Translations under genes and position numbers: made by a program
The notes under the pieces: generated by a model
What the model was told of the DNA's origin: nothing
What the model saw: only the letters and a program-made list of their open reading frames with translations
Database searches by the model: none
Shown: piece by piece, positions 1 to 8,589 of the stretch
Numbering within the stretch: the stretch's first letter is position 1
Layout: every line of letters begins with the position of its first letter
Source of the DNA: Hyphomicrobiales bacterium
GTDB taxonomy: Bacteria; Pseudomonadota; Alphaproteobacteria; Rhizobiales; Rhizobiaceae
Reading direction: 5' to 3'
DNA length: 64,000 nucleotides
Assembly (NCBI GenBank): GCA_900472675.1
Contig: UCJA01000015.1
Coordinates: 338,707 to 402,706 of the forward strand

Positions 1-1230
1 GCTCTTGGCCGCGACAGCTGCCTGCCATGCTTCGACGGTTGCGGCCACGTCGTCCGGATGCACGGCGTTAGTCCAGCCGTAGTCCTGGTACTCTTCCAGC
101 GTCTGGCCGGTGAGGTTCGCCCAGCCGTGCTGTTCGCCGATCATCTTTCCGTCGGGGCTGTTGGTCCACAAGACGCCGTGGACGGCATCCATGGCCGTGC
201 GAAACCGGCTGTTGCTGATCGCAAGCGCCGCTTCCCGCTGCGCCCGCTCCTGAACATCGATACCCAGAATGTAGACGCCCGGAACAGAGCCGTCCGGCTC
301 GATATGAGGAACGTAGCGAACCTCCAGCCTGCGCGTACCACCCTCGTGATGCGGCATATCTGTCTCGGAGATCAGTGTCTCGCCAGCCAGGCCCCTGGCA
401 ATCGAAGTCCTGCGGTCATTATAGGCGGCTTCGCCGATGACATCGCGCACATGGCGACCGACCATGCTTTCCGGATCGACGCCAAACCAATCCCGATAGG
501 TGCCGTTGGCGAAGCGATAGATGTAATCCTGATCCACGTAGGAGATCAGCATCGGCACGGCATCCGTGACGCGGCGCAACTCGGCTCCGCGTTCCGCCAG
601 GCGGGTCTCGGCGGACACCCGTGCGCTATTGTCGACGACGGTACACATCACGCCGCCAACGGTCCCATCGGCGTCATAGACAGGTGTATAAAAGAGGTCG
701 AGATACAGGGTCTCGGGGCCGTCGGCGCGGTGGAACACGATCGGCCGGTCGTGGTGGGAGACCCTCTCTCCGCGCATGGCGGTCTCGAGGATCGGCCGGT
801 TCCAGTCCCAGACTTCCGGGAAGGCGGCAGCCACGGGCGTACCGAGCGCCATGGGATGACGATCGCCTGCGATGTCGCGGTAGGCGTCGTTGTAGATCAT
901 GACGTGGTGCGGGCCCCACATCAGCACCTTGGCGACCGGGGAATTGACGATATTGGCGACCGTCGCTCGCATTTCCGTGCTCCAGCCCTCGATGGGGCCG
1001 GCGAGACTTTTATGCCAATCCTTGGAGCGGACGAGTTCGCCGCACTCCCCGCCGCCCTTCAGCCACTCCGTGCCGACCGGACGCGGCGCTGTGCCGCCAC
1101 CCCGCAGGCTGCACAAAGCTGCCCGAACAACCTCGCTGGCATTGGCGTAATCGCCACTGGCCAGACTGTCATTGATAAAACCCTCGAGCTCGGGGGTCAG
1201 CGAAACATTGCGGGATCGACGTTGTGCCAT
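1..1230 (-). CDS. ParD-like RHH domain fused to multi-PAS sensor protein (3' part beyond window)
   Basis: The reading frame is open from the ATG at 1230 to the left edge (410 codons, no stop), so the C-terminus is missing. Residues about 6-45 match the ParD/CopG antitoxin pattern (NVSLTPELEGFI, then NASEVVRAAL), a ribbon-helix-helix DNA-binding fold. The rest is sensory. A PAS-like region starting near residue 70 has the GPIEGW motif common in HWE-kinase and cyclase sensors. At least two more PAS units follow (around YRFANGTYRDWFG and LTGQTLEEYQDYGW). The output domain is probably a histidine kinase but lies outside the window. No parE toxin gene is adjacent on the side that can be seen. The Shine-Dalgarno sequence is weak. 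Domain order is directly visible; the DNA-binding role of the N-terminus is inferred. Confidence 0.8.
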   Translation of the reverse strand, partial: MAQRRSRNVSLTPELEGFINDSLASGDYANASEVVRAALCSLRGGGTAPRPVGTEWLKGGGECGELVRSKDWHKSLAGPIEGWSTEMRATVANIVNSPVAKVLMWGPHHVMIYNDAYRDIAGDRHPMALGTPVAAAFPEVWDWNRPILETAMRGERVSHHDRPIVFHRADGPETLYLDLFYTPVYDADGTVGGVMCTVVDNSARVSAETRLAERGAELRRVTDAVPMLISYVDQDYIYRFANGTYRDWFGVDPESMVGRHVRDVIGEAAYNDRRTSIARGLAGETLISETDMPHHEGGTRRLEVRYVPHIEPDGSVPGVYILGIDVQERAQREAALAISNSRFRTAMDAVHGVLWTNSPDGKMIGEQHGWANLTGQTLEEYQDYGWTNAVHPDDVAATVEAWQAAVAAKS

Positions 1231-1247
1231 GCGATTCTCACTGGCAG

Positions 1248-1288
1248 TTCATCAAGGCTGTGTCAACGAGTGTCACAGCCTTGATGAA
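1248..1288. promoter_or_regulatory. Perfect 15-bp inverted repeat upstream of the RHH-PAS gene
   Basis: TTCATCAAGGCTGTG (1248-1262) and its exact reverse complement (1274-1288) flank an 11-nt spacer. The repeat lies 17-57 nt upstream of the start codon of the leftward RHH-PAS gene, where an operator or leader hairpin would be expected. ParD-family antitoxins bind palindromes in their own promoters, so autoregulation is a reasonable inference. There is no following T-run, which argues against a terminator. Confidence 0.65.
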
Positions 1289-1775
1289 ATTGGATTTCGC
1301 CTGGGATGGATCTGCCCCACTTGGGCACTTCAAGGTGTGACGTTCCGGCCAATTCTGCTCGGATCGCCGCCAGCCTGCCGCAACAACCGCGTGGAGCTTT
1401 CAAACAAAGCAACGGACGCCGGGACGAGAGGCGCTTGCCGGATCATGACAGCATAGAACCCTTCGACCCAACCGGCGGACCTTGCAGCTTGCTTGCTGTC
1501 GTCGGACAGCTCCCCACTCCGACACAGCTTAGCGGCGAAAAACCCGATCTGCTGTCTCCCTTTGCGACGATCACTGCTGTCCGGAGGCCTCACTTGTCGG
1601 ATCGGCACAATGACGCGTGCCTGTACGCCGCAGGAGGGCCTGCCCCGTTAACACGCGGTTCGGTAAATTAGATCTTAGTGGATAACGGCGGACGTTTGAC
1701 GTCGTCTTTCCCTTCGTTTTCCTGCAGCCTGTTGCAGCGCACACTTTGCAGCGCATGGAACTGAAGGAGTAGATC
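1289..1775. other. Intergenic region with no recognised gene
   Basis: About 490 bp separate the inverted repeat from the GH16 gene. Short open frames occur on both strands, but none has a convincing ribosome binding site or a recognisable product. The only clear element is the GAAGGAG Shine-Dalgarno sequence at 1763-1769 for the following gene. The promoter of that gene must lie here, but no clear -35/-10 pair was seen. Confidence 0.5.
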
Positions 1776-3209
1776 ATGGCCCAATTCATCCTGAACGCGC
1801 TCGGCCAGCCGCTCTACAAAAGCGGCGCCTCAAGCGCGTGGCTGTCTGCAACCGGATCCGGGCCGGTGCTGAACGGTACGGCAGGCAATGATTCGATCTG
1901 GGGCGACAGTTCCGTCAAGGTGACGATGCAGGGCGGCGCCGGCGACGACATCTACTATCTCTATTCCAGCCTCAACCGGGTGTCGGAATCGGCCGGCGGC
2001 GGGACGGACACGATCAGCACCTGGATGGATTATACGCTGCCTGCGAACATCGAGAACCTGACGGTGACTGGCGCGGGCCGCTATGCCTTCGGCAACACGC
2101 TGGACAATATCATCTCGGGCGCGTCCGGCAGCCAGACGATCAACGGCGGGGCCGGCAACGACGTGCTGACCGGTGGCGGCGGTGCGGATACCTTCATCTT
2201 CGACCGCGGCAACGGCAGCGACCTCATCACCGATTTCAAGAGCGACGACACGATCCGCCTTAACAATTACGAGCTTTCATCCTTCGACCAGGTGCTGGCC
2301 CACACCACGCAGGTGGGGGCGAACCTGTCTCTGGATCTGGGGGGTGGAGAAACCCTCGTGTTTGCCGATACCAAGGCCAGCGATCTCAAGGCCAGCCAGT
2401 TCCAGCTCGGGCTCGACCGTTCGCAACTGACACTTTCCTTCGACGACGAGTTCAACAGCCTGTCGCTGCGCAGCGGTAACCAGGGGACCTGGGACGCGAA
2501 ATTCGCTTGGGCGCCCGAAAGCGGCGGTACACTGACCACCAATGGCGAGGAGCAATGGTATGTGAACCCTTCCTATGCGCCGACCGCCGCTGCCAATCCG
2601 TTCTCGGTCTCCAATGGCGTGCTGACGATCACGGCCAAACCGGCGTCGGAGGCTCTGCAAACGCAGATCAACGGCTACGACTACACCTCCGGCATGCTCA
2701 ACACCCATTCGTCCTTCGCGCAGACCTACGGCTATTTTGAAATCCGCGCGGACATGCCGAGCGATAACGGCGCCTGGCCGGCATTCTGGCTGCTGCCCGA
2801 GGACGGCTCCTGGCCACCGGAGCTCGACGTGGTGGAGATGCGCGGCCAGGACCCGAATACGGTTCACGCCACGGTGCACAGCGCCGTCGGCGGCGGACAA
2901 ACCTCCACTTCGTTTCCGGTAAAGGTGCCGAGCACCGAGGGCTTCCACAGCTATGGCGTGCTCTGGGAAGAGGATACGATCACCTGGTATTTCGACGACG
3001 TGGCTGTCGCCCAGGCGGCGACGCCCGACGACATGCACGACCCGATGTACATGCTGGTCAACCTCGCAGTCGGCGGCACGGCGGGATCGCCGTCGAACGG
3101 TCTTGCCAACGGGTCGAAGATGCAAATCGACTACATCCGCGCCTATGAGCTCGATGATGCGCCGACGCATGCAGCCAACATCAGCACCGATCCCGACTGG
3201 CACGCCTGA
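1776..3209 (+). CDS. Secreted GH16 beta-glycanase with RTX calcium-binding repeats (ExsH/PlyA-like)
   Basis: This 477-aa protein has two parts. Residues about 30-140 contain glycine/aspartate-rich RTX-type motifs (GGAGDDIYYL; GGAGNDVLTGGGGADTFIF), the calcium-binding repeats of type I secreted proteins, and no classical signal peptide is present. Residues about 215-460 form a glycoside hydrolase family 16 domain with the catalytic motif ELDVVE at 349-354, whose two glutamates are the expected nucleophile and acid/base. Rhizobial relatives (ExsH, PlyA) cut exopolysaccharides such as succinoglycan and leave by the PrsDE-type exporter. Neither an exporter nor exopolysaccharide genes are adjacent, so substrate and export route are inferred. 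The start has a strong Shine-Dalgarno sequence 6 nt upstream. Confidence 0.88.
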   Translation: MAQFILNALGQPLYKSGASSAWLSATGSGPVLNGTAGNDSIWGDSSVKVTMQGGAGDDIYYLYSSLNRVSESAGGGTDTISTWMDYTLPANIENLTVTGAGRYAFGNTLDNIISGASGSQTINGGAGNDVLTGGGGADTFIFDRGNGSDLITDFKSDDTIRLNNYELSSFDQVLAHTTQVGANLSLDLGGGETLVFADTKASDLKASQFQLGLDRSQLTLSFDDEFNSLSLRSGNQGTWDAKFAWAPESGGTLTTNGEEQWYVNPSYAPTAAANPFSVSNGVLTITAKPASEALQTQINGYDYTSGMLNTHSSFAQTYGYFEIRADMPSDNGAWPAFWLLPEDGSWPPELDVVEMRGQDPNTVHATVHSAVGGGQTSTSFPVKVPSTEGFHSYGVLWEEDTITWYFDDVAVAQAATPDDMHDPMYMLVNLAVGGTAGSPSNGLANGSKMQIDYIRAYELDDAPTHAANISTDPDWHA

Positions 3210-3230
3210 TCAGCTCTGATTGCGACCGTG

Positions 3231-4241
3231 TCAGGCCATGGCGCGGTCGCTGGCGTCGAAGCGATGCATGAAGGCCTTGTCGGGCGTCGCGAAGACGATG
3301 TCGTCGGCATCATATCGGTGTTCGCCAAACAGCCGGACGGTCAGGAGTCCGGTCACCTCGGTTTCCAGGTAGAGAATGGTATCGGCGCCCAGATGCTCCA
3401 CGTGGATGACCTTGCCCCGCCATTCGCCGCTTTCGCGCGACAGCGCGATGTGCTCGGGCCGGATCCCGATCGTCTTGATGCCGGCCCGGGCAAGCTCGGG
3501 CAGGCGCTCGACGGAGATCAGGTTCATCTGCGGTGACCCGATGAAGCCGGCCACGAAGAGGTTCGCCGGCTTGTTGTAGAGCTCCATGGGCGAGCCAACC
3601 TGCTCCACGGCGCCGGCGTTCATCACCACGATCTTGTCGGCCAGCGTCATCGCCTCGACCTGGTCGTGGGTCACATAGATCATCGTCGCCTTCAGGCGCC
3701 GGTGCAGGCCGGCGATTTCCAGCCGCGTCTGGACACGCAGGGCTGCATCCAGGTTGGACAGCGGCTCATCAAACAGGAAGAGTTTTGGTTCGCGCACGAT
3801 GGCTCGGCCGATCGCCACGCGCTGGCGCTGTCCGCCCGAGAGTTCCGCAGGGCGGCGGGCTAGGTAGGGATCGAGCGACAGCATGGCGGAGGCCTTGGTG
3901 ACGCGGGTCTCGATCTCGCCCTTGTCGGTGCCGGCCTGCTTCAGCCCCAGCGCCATGTTGTCCTTGACCGTCAGGTGCGGATAGAGCGCATAGGACTGGA
4001 AGACCATGGCGATGCCGCGCTTGGCTGGCGGCGTGTTGATCACCTCCGCCCCATCGATCTGGACGCTGCCGGAGGTCGCATCCTCAAGACCCGCGATGAC
4101 CCTGAGCAGGGTCGATTTTCCGCAGCCAGAGGGGCCGACGAAGATCACGAACTCGCCGTCCTTCACCTCGAGATCGATGCCCTTCAGAACCTCATGGTCG
4201 CCAAAGGCCTTGCGGATGGATTTCAGTTGCAGCGAACCCAA
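3231..4241 (-). CDS. ABC transporter ATP-binding protein, UgpC/MalK family
   Basis: This 336-aa ATPase powers the sugar importer encoded by the upstream genes. Walker [10 protein letters not shown] is at residues 36-44, the signature LSGGQ at 134-138, Walker B FLFDEP at 155-160 and the H-loop in THDQ near 189. A short C-terminal regulatory domain follows, as in the MalK/UgpC group, though the total length is slightly under the usual 360 or so. The start is a TTG preceded by AAGGA about 7 nt upstream. It is the last gene of the leftward murQ operon, 24 bp after the dehydrogenase gene, and ends convergently with the GH16 gene. Confidence 0.93.
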   Translation of the reverse strand: MGSLQLKSIRKAFGDHEVLKGIDLEVKDGEFVIFVGPSGCGKSTLLRVIAGLEDATSGSVQIDGAEVINTPPAKRGIAMVFQSYALYPHLTVKDNMALGLKQAGTDKGEIETRVTKASAMLSLDPYLARRPAELSGGQRQRVAIGRAIVREPKLFLFDEPLSNLDAALRVQTRLEIAGLHRRLKATMIYVTHDQVEAMTLADKIVVMNAGAVEQVGSPMELYNKPANLFVAGFIGSPQMNLISVERLPELARAGIKTIGIRPEHIALSRESGEWRGKVIHVEHLGADTILYLETEVTGLLTVRLFGEHRYDADDIVFATPDKAFMHRFDASDRAMA

Positions 4242-4265
4242 GTGCGTCTTCCTTCAATCTGGTCT

Positions 4266-5330
4266 TCAGAGGCGGATCGGTTGACCCGTGCGGGCACTTT
4301 CGTCGGCCGCCAGGCAAATCCGCAGCGACTGGACCGCATCGTCCATGTGCCGGGTAAGATCGATATCGTCGCGGATGGCCTTCAGCACATAGGCCTGCTC
4401 GATATCGCAGAGATCCTGGTGGCCGGGTTCACCGGCCATGGTCATGTCCTCGTCCGGTCTCACAAACTTGCCGTCCGGGCCGGTCTCCGCATTGTGCAGG
4501 CGGATGACAGAGGTCTTGGTGTGGGTGTCGATGTCGTCCGACTTCGCCTTCGGATCCATGACGATCGACACCGAGCCCTTGGGCGACATGACGTCCTTCA
4601 CGAAGAAGGCGGTCTCCGAGATCATCGGTCCCCAGGCCGCCTCGTACCAGCCGAGCGAACCATCCTCGAAAAGCACCTGAAGGTGGCCGTAGTTGTACAT
4701 GTCGGGCGCGATCTCGTCGGACAGGCGCAGGCCCATGCCGCGCACCTCGACAGCCTTCGCATCGGTGATCTGGCACATGACGTCGACATAGTGGACGCCA
4801 CAATCGACGATCGGCGGCGTGGTCTGCAGCAGCGCCTTGTGGACATCCCAGGTGGGGCCGGAGGACTGCTGGTTGAGGTTCATGCGGAAGACGTAAGGCG
4901 GCCCGAGCTTGCGGGCCTCGGCGATCAGCCGGATCCAGGACGGGTGGTGGCGCAGGATATAGCCGATCACCAGCTTCTTGCCGGCCTTGTTGGCCGCCGC
5001 GACCACACGCTGGGCATCCGCAACCGTCGTCGCCAGTGGCTTTTCCACGAAGACGTCGCAGCCGGCCTCGAAGGCGGCCACGGCATAGTCGGCGTGGCTA
5101 TCGGAATAGGTGCAGATGGAGCAGAGGTCAGGCTTCAGCTCTTCCAGTGCTTCCAGGAAATCCGGATGGATGGTGTAGCCGGAGAGAGCCGGATCGAGCT
5201 TCGGCTGCGAGCGGTTGACGAGGCCGACGATCTCGAAGCCCGGATTGTTGTGATAGGCGAGCGCATGGCTGCGGCCCATGTTGCCAAGGCCGGCCACGAG
5301 GACGCGGATGGGTCGGTCGGAGGTGCTCAC
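4266..5330 (-). CDS. Gfo/Idh/MocA family NAD(P)-dependent oxidoreductase
   Basis: This 354-aa protein has an N-terminal Rossmann fold with the dinucleotide motif GLGNMG near residue 15 and the family EKPLA motif near residue 98. A C-terminal substrate domain of the MocA type follows. Such enzymes oxidise sugars, inositols or glycosides. Its place between permease and ATPase genes of an amino-sugar operon suggests it processes an imported sugar or glycoside before entry into the Nag pathway, but the substrate is unknown. Its GTG start overlaps the permease stop (GTGA, 4 bp), implying translational coupling. Confidence 0.88.
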   Translation of the reverse strand: MSTSDRPIRVLVAGLGNMGRSHALAYHNNPGFEIVGLVNRSQPKLDPALSGYTIHPDFLEALEELKPDLCSICTYSDSHADYAVAAFEAGCDVFVEKPLATTVADAQRVVAAANKAGKKLVIGYILRHHPSWIRLIAEARKLGPPYVFRMNLNQQSSGPTWDVHKALLQTTPPIVDCGVHYVDVMCQITDAKAVEVRGMGLRLSDEIAPDMYNYGHLQVLFEDGSLGWYEAAWGPMISETAFFVKDVMSPKGSVSIVMDPKAKSDDIDTHTKTSVIRLHNAETGPDGKFVRPDEDMTMAGEPGHQDLCDIEQAYVLKAIRDDIDLTRHMDDAVQSLRICLAADESARTGQPIRL

Positions 5331-6169
5331 TTGACAGCTCCTGCGGTGATGCCGCGGATCAGCTGCCGGGCGAAGATGACGTAGAGGACAAGGATCGGCA
5401 GGATGGCGAGCGACAGCGCCGCCAGCACGGCGTTCCAGTTCGTCACGAACTGCCCGATGAAGATCTGGCTGCCGAGCGTGACCGTCTTGGTCGCCTCGGA
5501 GGGCGCCAGGATCAGCGGGAACCAGAGATCGTTCCAGATCGGGATCATGGTGAAGACGGCGACCGTGGCCATGGCCGGCCGGACCAGCGGCAGAACGAGA
5601 CGGAAGAAGATCGCATATTCGGACAGGCCATCGATGCGGCCGGCGTTCTTCAGGTCGTCAGACACGCCGCGCATGAATTCCGACAGGATGAAGATGGCGA
5701 GGGGAATGCCTTGCGCCGTGTAGACCAGAACCAGTGCCGTCAGCGTGTTGACGAGGCCGGTCTCGACCATGCCTTGCAGGATGGCGACTGTTCCGAGCCG
5801 AATCGGGATCATGATGCCGATCGCCATGTAGAGGCCCATCAGGGCATTGCCGCGGAAGCGGTATTCCGACAGGGCAAAGGCCGCCATGGCACCGAACAGA
5901 AGCACGAGAACGATCGAGGCGATGGTGACGACGAAACTGTTCTGGAAGTAGTGCAGGAAATCCGCCTGGCCGAGCACGGTCTTGTAGCCGATGAGGCTGA
6001 AGGTGGATGGCAGCGGCACCTGCAGGGGCGAACGGAAGATGGCGTTGCGGTCCTTGAAGGAATTGATGACGGTCAGGAAGACCGGGAAAAGAGCGATCAC
6101 CGTATAGGCGGCCAGCGCCAGATGCACGAGGCCGGTTCGGACGGGAGACATGCGGGCTCGGTTGGACAC
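5327..6169 (-). CDS. Carbohydrate ABC transporter permease, MalG type
   Basis: This 280-aa inner-membrane protein has about six predicted membrane segments and the EAA-like loop of sugar permeases near residue 180 (DGLSEYAIFFRLVLPL). It is the second permease of the heterodimeric channel. The chosen GTG start has AGGAGG upstream; an ATG eight codons in is an alternative. It begins 11 bp after the other permease gene and overlaps the dehydrogenase gene by 4 bp. Confidence 0.92.
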   Translation of the reverse strand: MSNRARMSPVRTGLVHLALAAYTVIALFPVFLTVINSFKDRNAIFRSPLQVPLPSTFSLIGYKTVLGQADFLHYFQNSFVVTIASIVLVLLFGAMAAFALSEYRFRGNALMGLYMAIGIMIPIRLGTVAILQGMVETGLVNTLTALVLVYTAQGIPLAIFILSEFMRGVSDDLKNAGRIDGLSEYAIFFRLVLPLVRPAMATVAVFTMIPIWNDLWFPLILAPSEATKTVTLGSQIFIGQFVTNWNAVLAALSLAILPILVLYVIFARQLIRGITAGAVK

Positions 6170-6180
6170 AGCAGCCTCCT

Positions 6181-7134
6181 TCAGAACTGGTAGCGGCGCA
6201 TGCGCCGCTGGATGGCGAAGAGATAGAAGGACACGCCCGCCAGGATGATCAGGAACATCACGGTGGCGATGGTTGCGCCCATGGAACGGTCGCCCAGTTG
6301 CAGCTGGAACCCGAAGAAGGTGCGGTAGAGCAGCGTGCCGAGGATATCGGTCGACATGTCGGGCCCGGCCAGCGCGCCCTGGATGGTGTAAACCAGATCG
6401 AAGGCGTTAAAGTTGCCGACAAAGGTCAGGATGGAGATGATGCCGATCGCCGGCAGGATGAGCGGCAGCTTGATCTTCCAGAACTGGCTCCAGCCGGTGA
6501 TGCCGTCCATTTCCGCAGCCTCGATCACCTCTTCCGGGATGCTCAAGAGGGCCGCATAGATCAGCATCATCGGGATGCCGATATACTGCCAGTTGGAGAT
6601 CAGCGACACGGCCACCAGCGCCGGGCCGGACTGGCCGAGCCAGGGGGCAAACAGCGACTTCATCCCGACAAGGCCCATCAGCCAGGGGGCGACGCCCCAG
6701 ATCGGCGACAGGATGAGCTTCCACACGAAGCCGACGATGACGAAGGACAGGAGCGTCGGGAGGAATATCGCCGTGCGGTAGAAGGCAACGAAGCGCAGCT
6801 TGGGCGTGGACAGAAGCGCTGCCAAGGCGATGCCGATCGGGTTCTGCACGCACATGTGGATGGCGAAGAAGACGAGGTTGTTGCGCAGGGCGTTCCAGAA
6901 ATCATGCGCCCAGCGCTGATCTCCGAACAGGACCTGGTAGTTTGCGAGCCCGATGAAGGTAGAGACACCGTCGACCGTATTGAAAAACGACAGCCTCAAG
7001 GTCTCGATCAGCGGCAGGACCATGATCGCCGAGTAGACGATGAAGGCCGGAAGCAGGAACACGGCGATGTGCCAGCGCACCGGGCGCCTGATCGAAACCG
7101 GCTGAAGGGCCGCTGGAGTGTTGATGTCGCTCAT
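6181..7134 (-). CDS. Carbohydrate ABC transporter permease, MalF type
   Basis: This 317-aa permease starts with a short polar N-terminus followed by a first membrane segment (about residues 24-45). The frame stays open another 41 codons upstream, but that stretch runs through the palindromic intergenic element and reads as low-complexity sequence, so the ATG at 7134 is preferred. The EAA-type loop (MDGITGWSQFWKIKLPL) is in the C-terminal half. It pairs with the downstream MalG-type permease. The Shine-Dalgarno sequence is weak, which fits lower expression than the binding protein gene upstream. Confidence 0.9.
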   Translation of the reverse strand: MSDINTPAALQPVSIRRPVRWHIAVFLLPAFIVYSAIMVLPLIETLRLSFFNTVDGVSTFIGLANYQVLFGDQRWAHDFWNALRNNLVFFAIHMCVQNPIGIALAALLSTPKLRFVAFYRTAIFLPTLLSFVIVGFVWKLILSPIWGVAPWLMGLVGMKSLFAPWLGQSGPALVAVSLISNWQYIGIPMMLIYAALLSIPEEVIEAAEMDGITGWSQFWKIKLPLILPAIGIISILTFVGNFNAFDLVYTIQGALAGPDMSTDILGTLLYRTFFGFQLQLGDRSMGATIATVMFLIILAGVSFYLFAIQRRMRRYQF

Positions 7135-7183
7135 GGCTTTGCCTGTTTTCTTGGGCTTGCGCGGGCACAGCATGATCACGGCA

Positions 7184-7297
7184 CCTCCCCCTTTAGGGCG
7201 GAGGTCGCAGCGAAGCTGCGGGTGGGGGTGACGCCACCCGCACAGGGATCGCCCCACCCCGGCCCGTCGGGCCGACCCTCCCCCTTAAGGGGAGGGG
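7184..7297. repeat. Palindromic rhizobial-type intergenic element inside the sugar-transport operon
   Basis: This G/C-rich segment between the binding protein and first permease genes contains successive hairpins. One is ACCTCC...GGAGGT at the 5' end, another GGTGGGGG...CCACCC in the middle, then GGCCCGTCGGGCC, and last a near-palindrome CCCTCCCCCTTAAGGGGAGGG broken only by flanking bases. Its layout and composition resemble mosaic palindromic repeats scattered in Rhizobiales genomes. In this position it could protect the upstream binding-protein mRNA from 3' decay and lower permease expression. Confidence 0.7.
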
Positions 7298-7305
7298 CAA
7301 GCTTT

Positions 7306-8562
7306 TTACTTAGCCGGCTTGTACCAGCTGTCGAGGCCCTTCTGGAGCTTCTCGGCGGCGACCTTCGGCGTGTCCGTGCCGTTGATCACGTTGGCCGATT
7401 CGACCCAGGTTTCGTTTTCGAGGTTCGGCTTGCCGCGCGACAGGATCTGGTAGGTCGAACGGACGCTCGGCTTGAACGTGCCGCGCCAGGAAACGAATTC
7501 CTGGGCCAGCGGGTCGGCCATCTTCACCGGTGTGGAATTCAGGCTAAAGAAGCCCGGCAGCGCGTTGGCATAGATGTCAGCGAACTCCGGCGAGGCAACC
7601 CAGGTCAGGAATTTCTTGGCTTCTTCCTGGTGGGCGCTCTTGGCATTGAGGGCAACGCCGATATCCGGATGGTCGGAGATGTAGCCGGTATCGCCAGCCT
7701 TCGGAACCGGCGGCGGGAAGGCGCCCATCTTGAACTGGGCCTGGCTGTTGAAGAGGGAGATTTCCCATGAGCCGGCCGGATAGATAGCGGCGCGGCCGAG
7801 CGTGAAGAGGTTCTGGCTGTCAGAATAGGTCTGAGCTTCAAAGCCATCGCCGAGATAAGGCTTCCACTTGGCGAGCTCTTCGTAGGGCTTGACCCAGTCT
7901 GCATCGGTCAGCTTCTGCTTGCCTTCGATCAGCGCCTTGCGGCCATCCTCACCCTTCCAGTAGTTCGGGCCGATGTTCTGGTAGCCCATGGTGGCGGCTT
8001 CCCAGAGATCCTTGGTGCCCATGGCGAGCGGAATGTAGGTGCCGTCCTTCTTGATCTTGTCGAGCGCGGCGTAGAATTCGTCGTTGGTCTTCGGAACGGC
8101 AATGCCGAGCTTCTCGAAGGCGTCCTTGTTGTAGATGAAGCCGTGGATAACCGAGGCCATCGGTACGCAGAAGGTCTTGGAGCCGTCGTCTGTGGACCAG
8201 GCGGCCTTGGCGACGGGCGAGAAGTTGCTCATGCCGGACAGGCCGGTCAGGTCGACGAGCTGCTTCTTGTTGAAGAGCTCGAGCGAGGCATCGAACGGAC
8301 GGCAGGTGATGATGTCGCCGGCAGAGCCTGCATCCAGCTTGGCGTTCAGCGAGGCGTTGTATTCGGTCGGCGCGGTTGGCGAGAAGACGAGCTTGATGCC
8401 CGGGTTCTTGGCCTGGAAGGCCGGGATGAGCTTTTCCTGCCAGATGGCCAGGTCGTCGTTGCGCCAGCTCTCGATGGTGAGCGTGACGTCGGCCGCATGC
8501 GCCATGCCGGCGGACGCCAGCACGGTTGCGGCAAGAAGCATGCCTGTGGTTGCGCGGATCAT
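7306..8562 (-). CDS. Extracellular sugar-binding protein of ABC importer (family 1)
   Basis: This 418-aa protein has a clear Sec signal peptide (about residues 1-23, ending GMAHA). The mature part has the pattern of family 1 solute-binding proteins (VTLTIESWRNDDLAIWQEKL, later FTLGRAAIYPAGSWEIS). It would capture the sugar in the periplasm and deliver it to the MalF/MalG-type permeases downstream. Linkage to murQ, a sugar kinase, nagA and a deaminase points to GlcNAc, MurNAc or a short oligomer as ligand; this is inference. GGGAGAA precedes the start. A hairpin-rich repeat follows the stop. Confidence 0.92.
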   Translation of the reverse strand: MIRATTGMLLAATVLASAGMAHAADVTLTIESWRNDDLAIWQEKLIPAFQAKNPGIKLVFSPTAPTEYNASLNAKLDAGSAGDIITCRPFDASLELFNKKQLVDLTGLSGMSNFSPVAKAAWSTDDGSKTFCVPMASVIHGFIYNKDAFEKLGIAVPKTNDEFYAALDKIKKDGTYIPLAMGTKDLWEAATMGYQNIGPNYWKGEDGRKALIEGKQKLTDADWVKPYEELAKWKPYLGDGFEAQTYSDSQNLFTLGRAAIYPAGSWEISLFNSQAQFKMGAFPPPVPKAGDTGYISDHPDIGVALNAKSAHQEEAKKFLTWVASPEFADIYANALPGFFSLNSTPVKMADPLAQEFVSWRGTFKPSVRSTYQILSRGKPNLENETWVESANVINGTDTPKVAAEKLQKGLDSWYKPAK

Positions 8563-8589
8563 GATGCTGTTCTCCCTTTTATTAGCGCC

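Noticed and set aside
58..1284. Long open frame on the plus strand opposite the RHH-PAS gene
   Set aside because: Antisense to a frame with clear RHH and PAS motifs; its own translation has no motif and arises from high G+C codon bias.
1330..1608. Possible 92-aa minus-strand gene in the left intergenic region
   Set aside because: No ribosome site, no motif, atypical composition; kept as non-coding.
7137..7257. Upstream extension of the MalF-type permease frame by 41 codons
   Set aside because: The extension translates the palindromic repeat and lacks family similarity; the ATG at 7134 fits the membrane topology.
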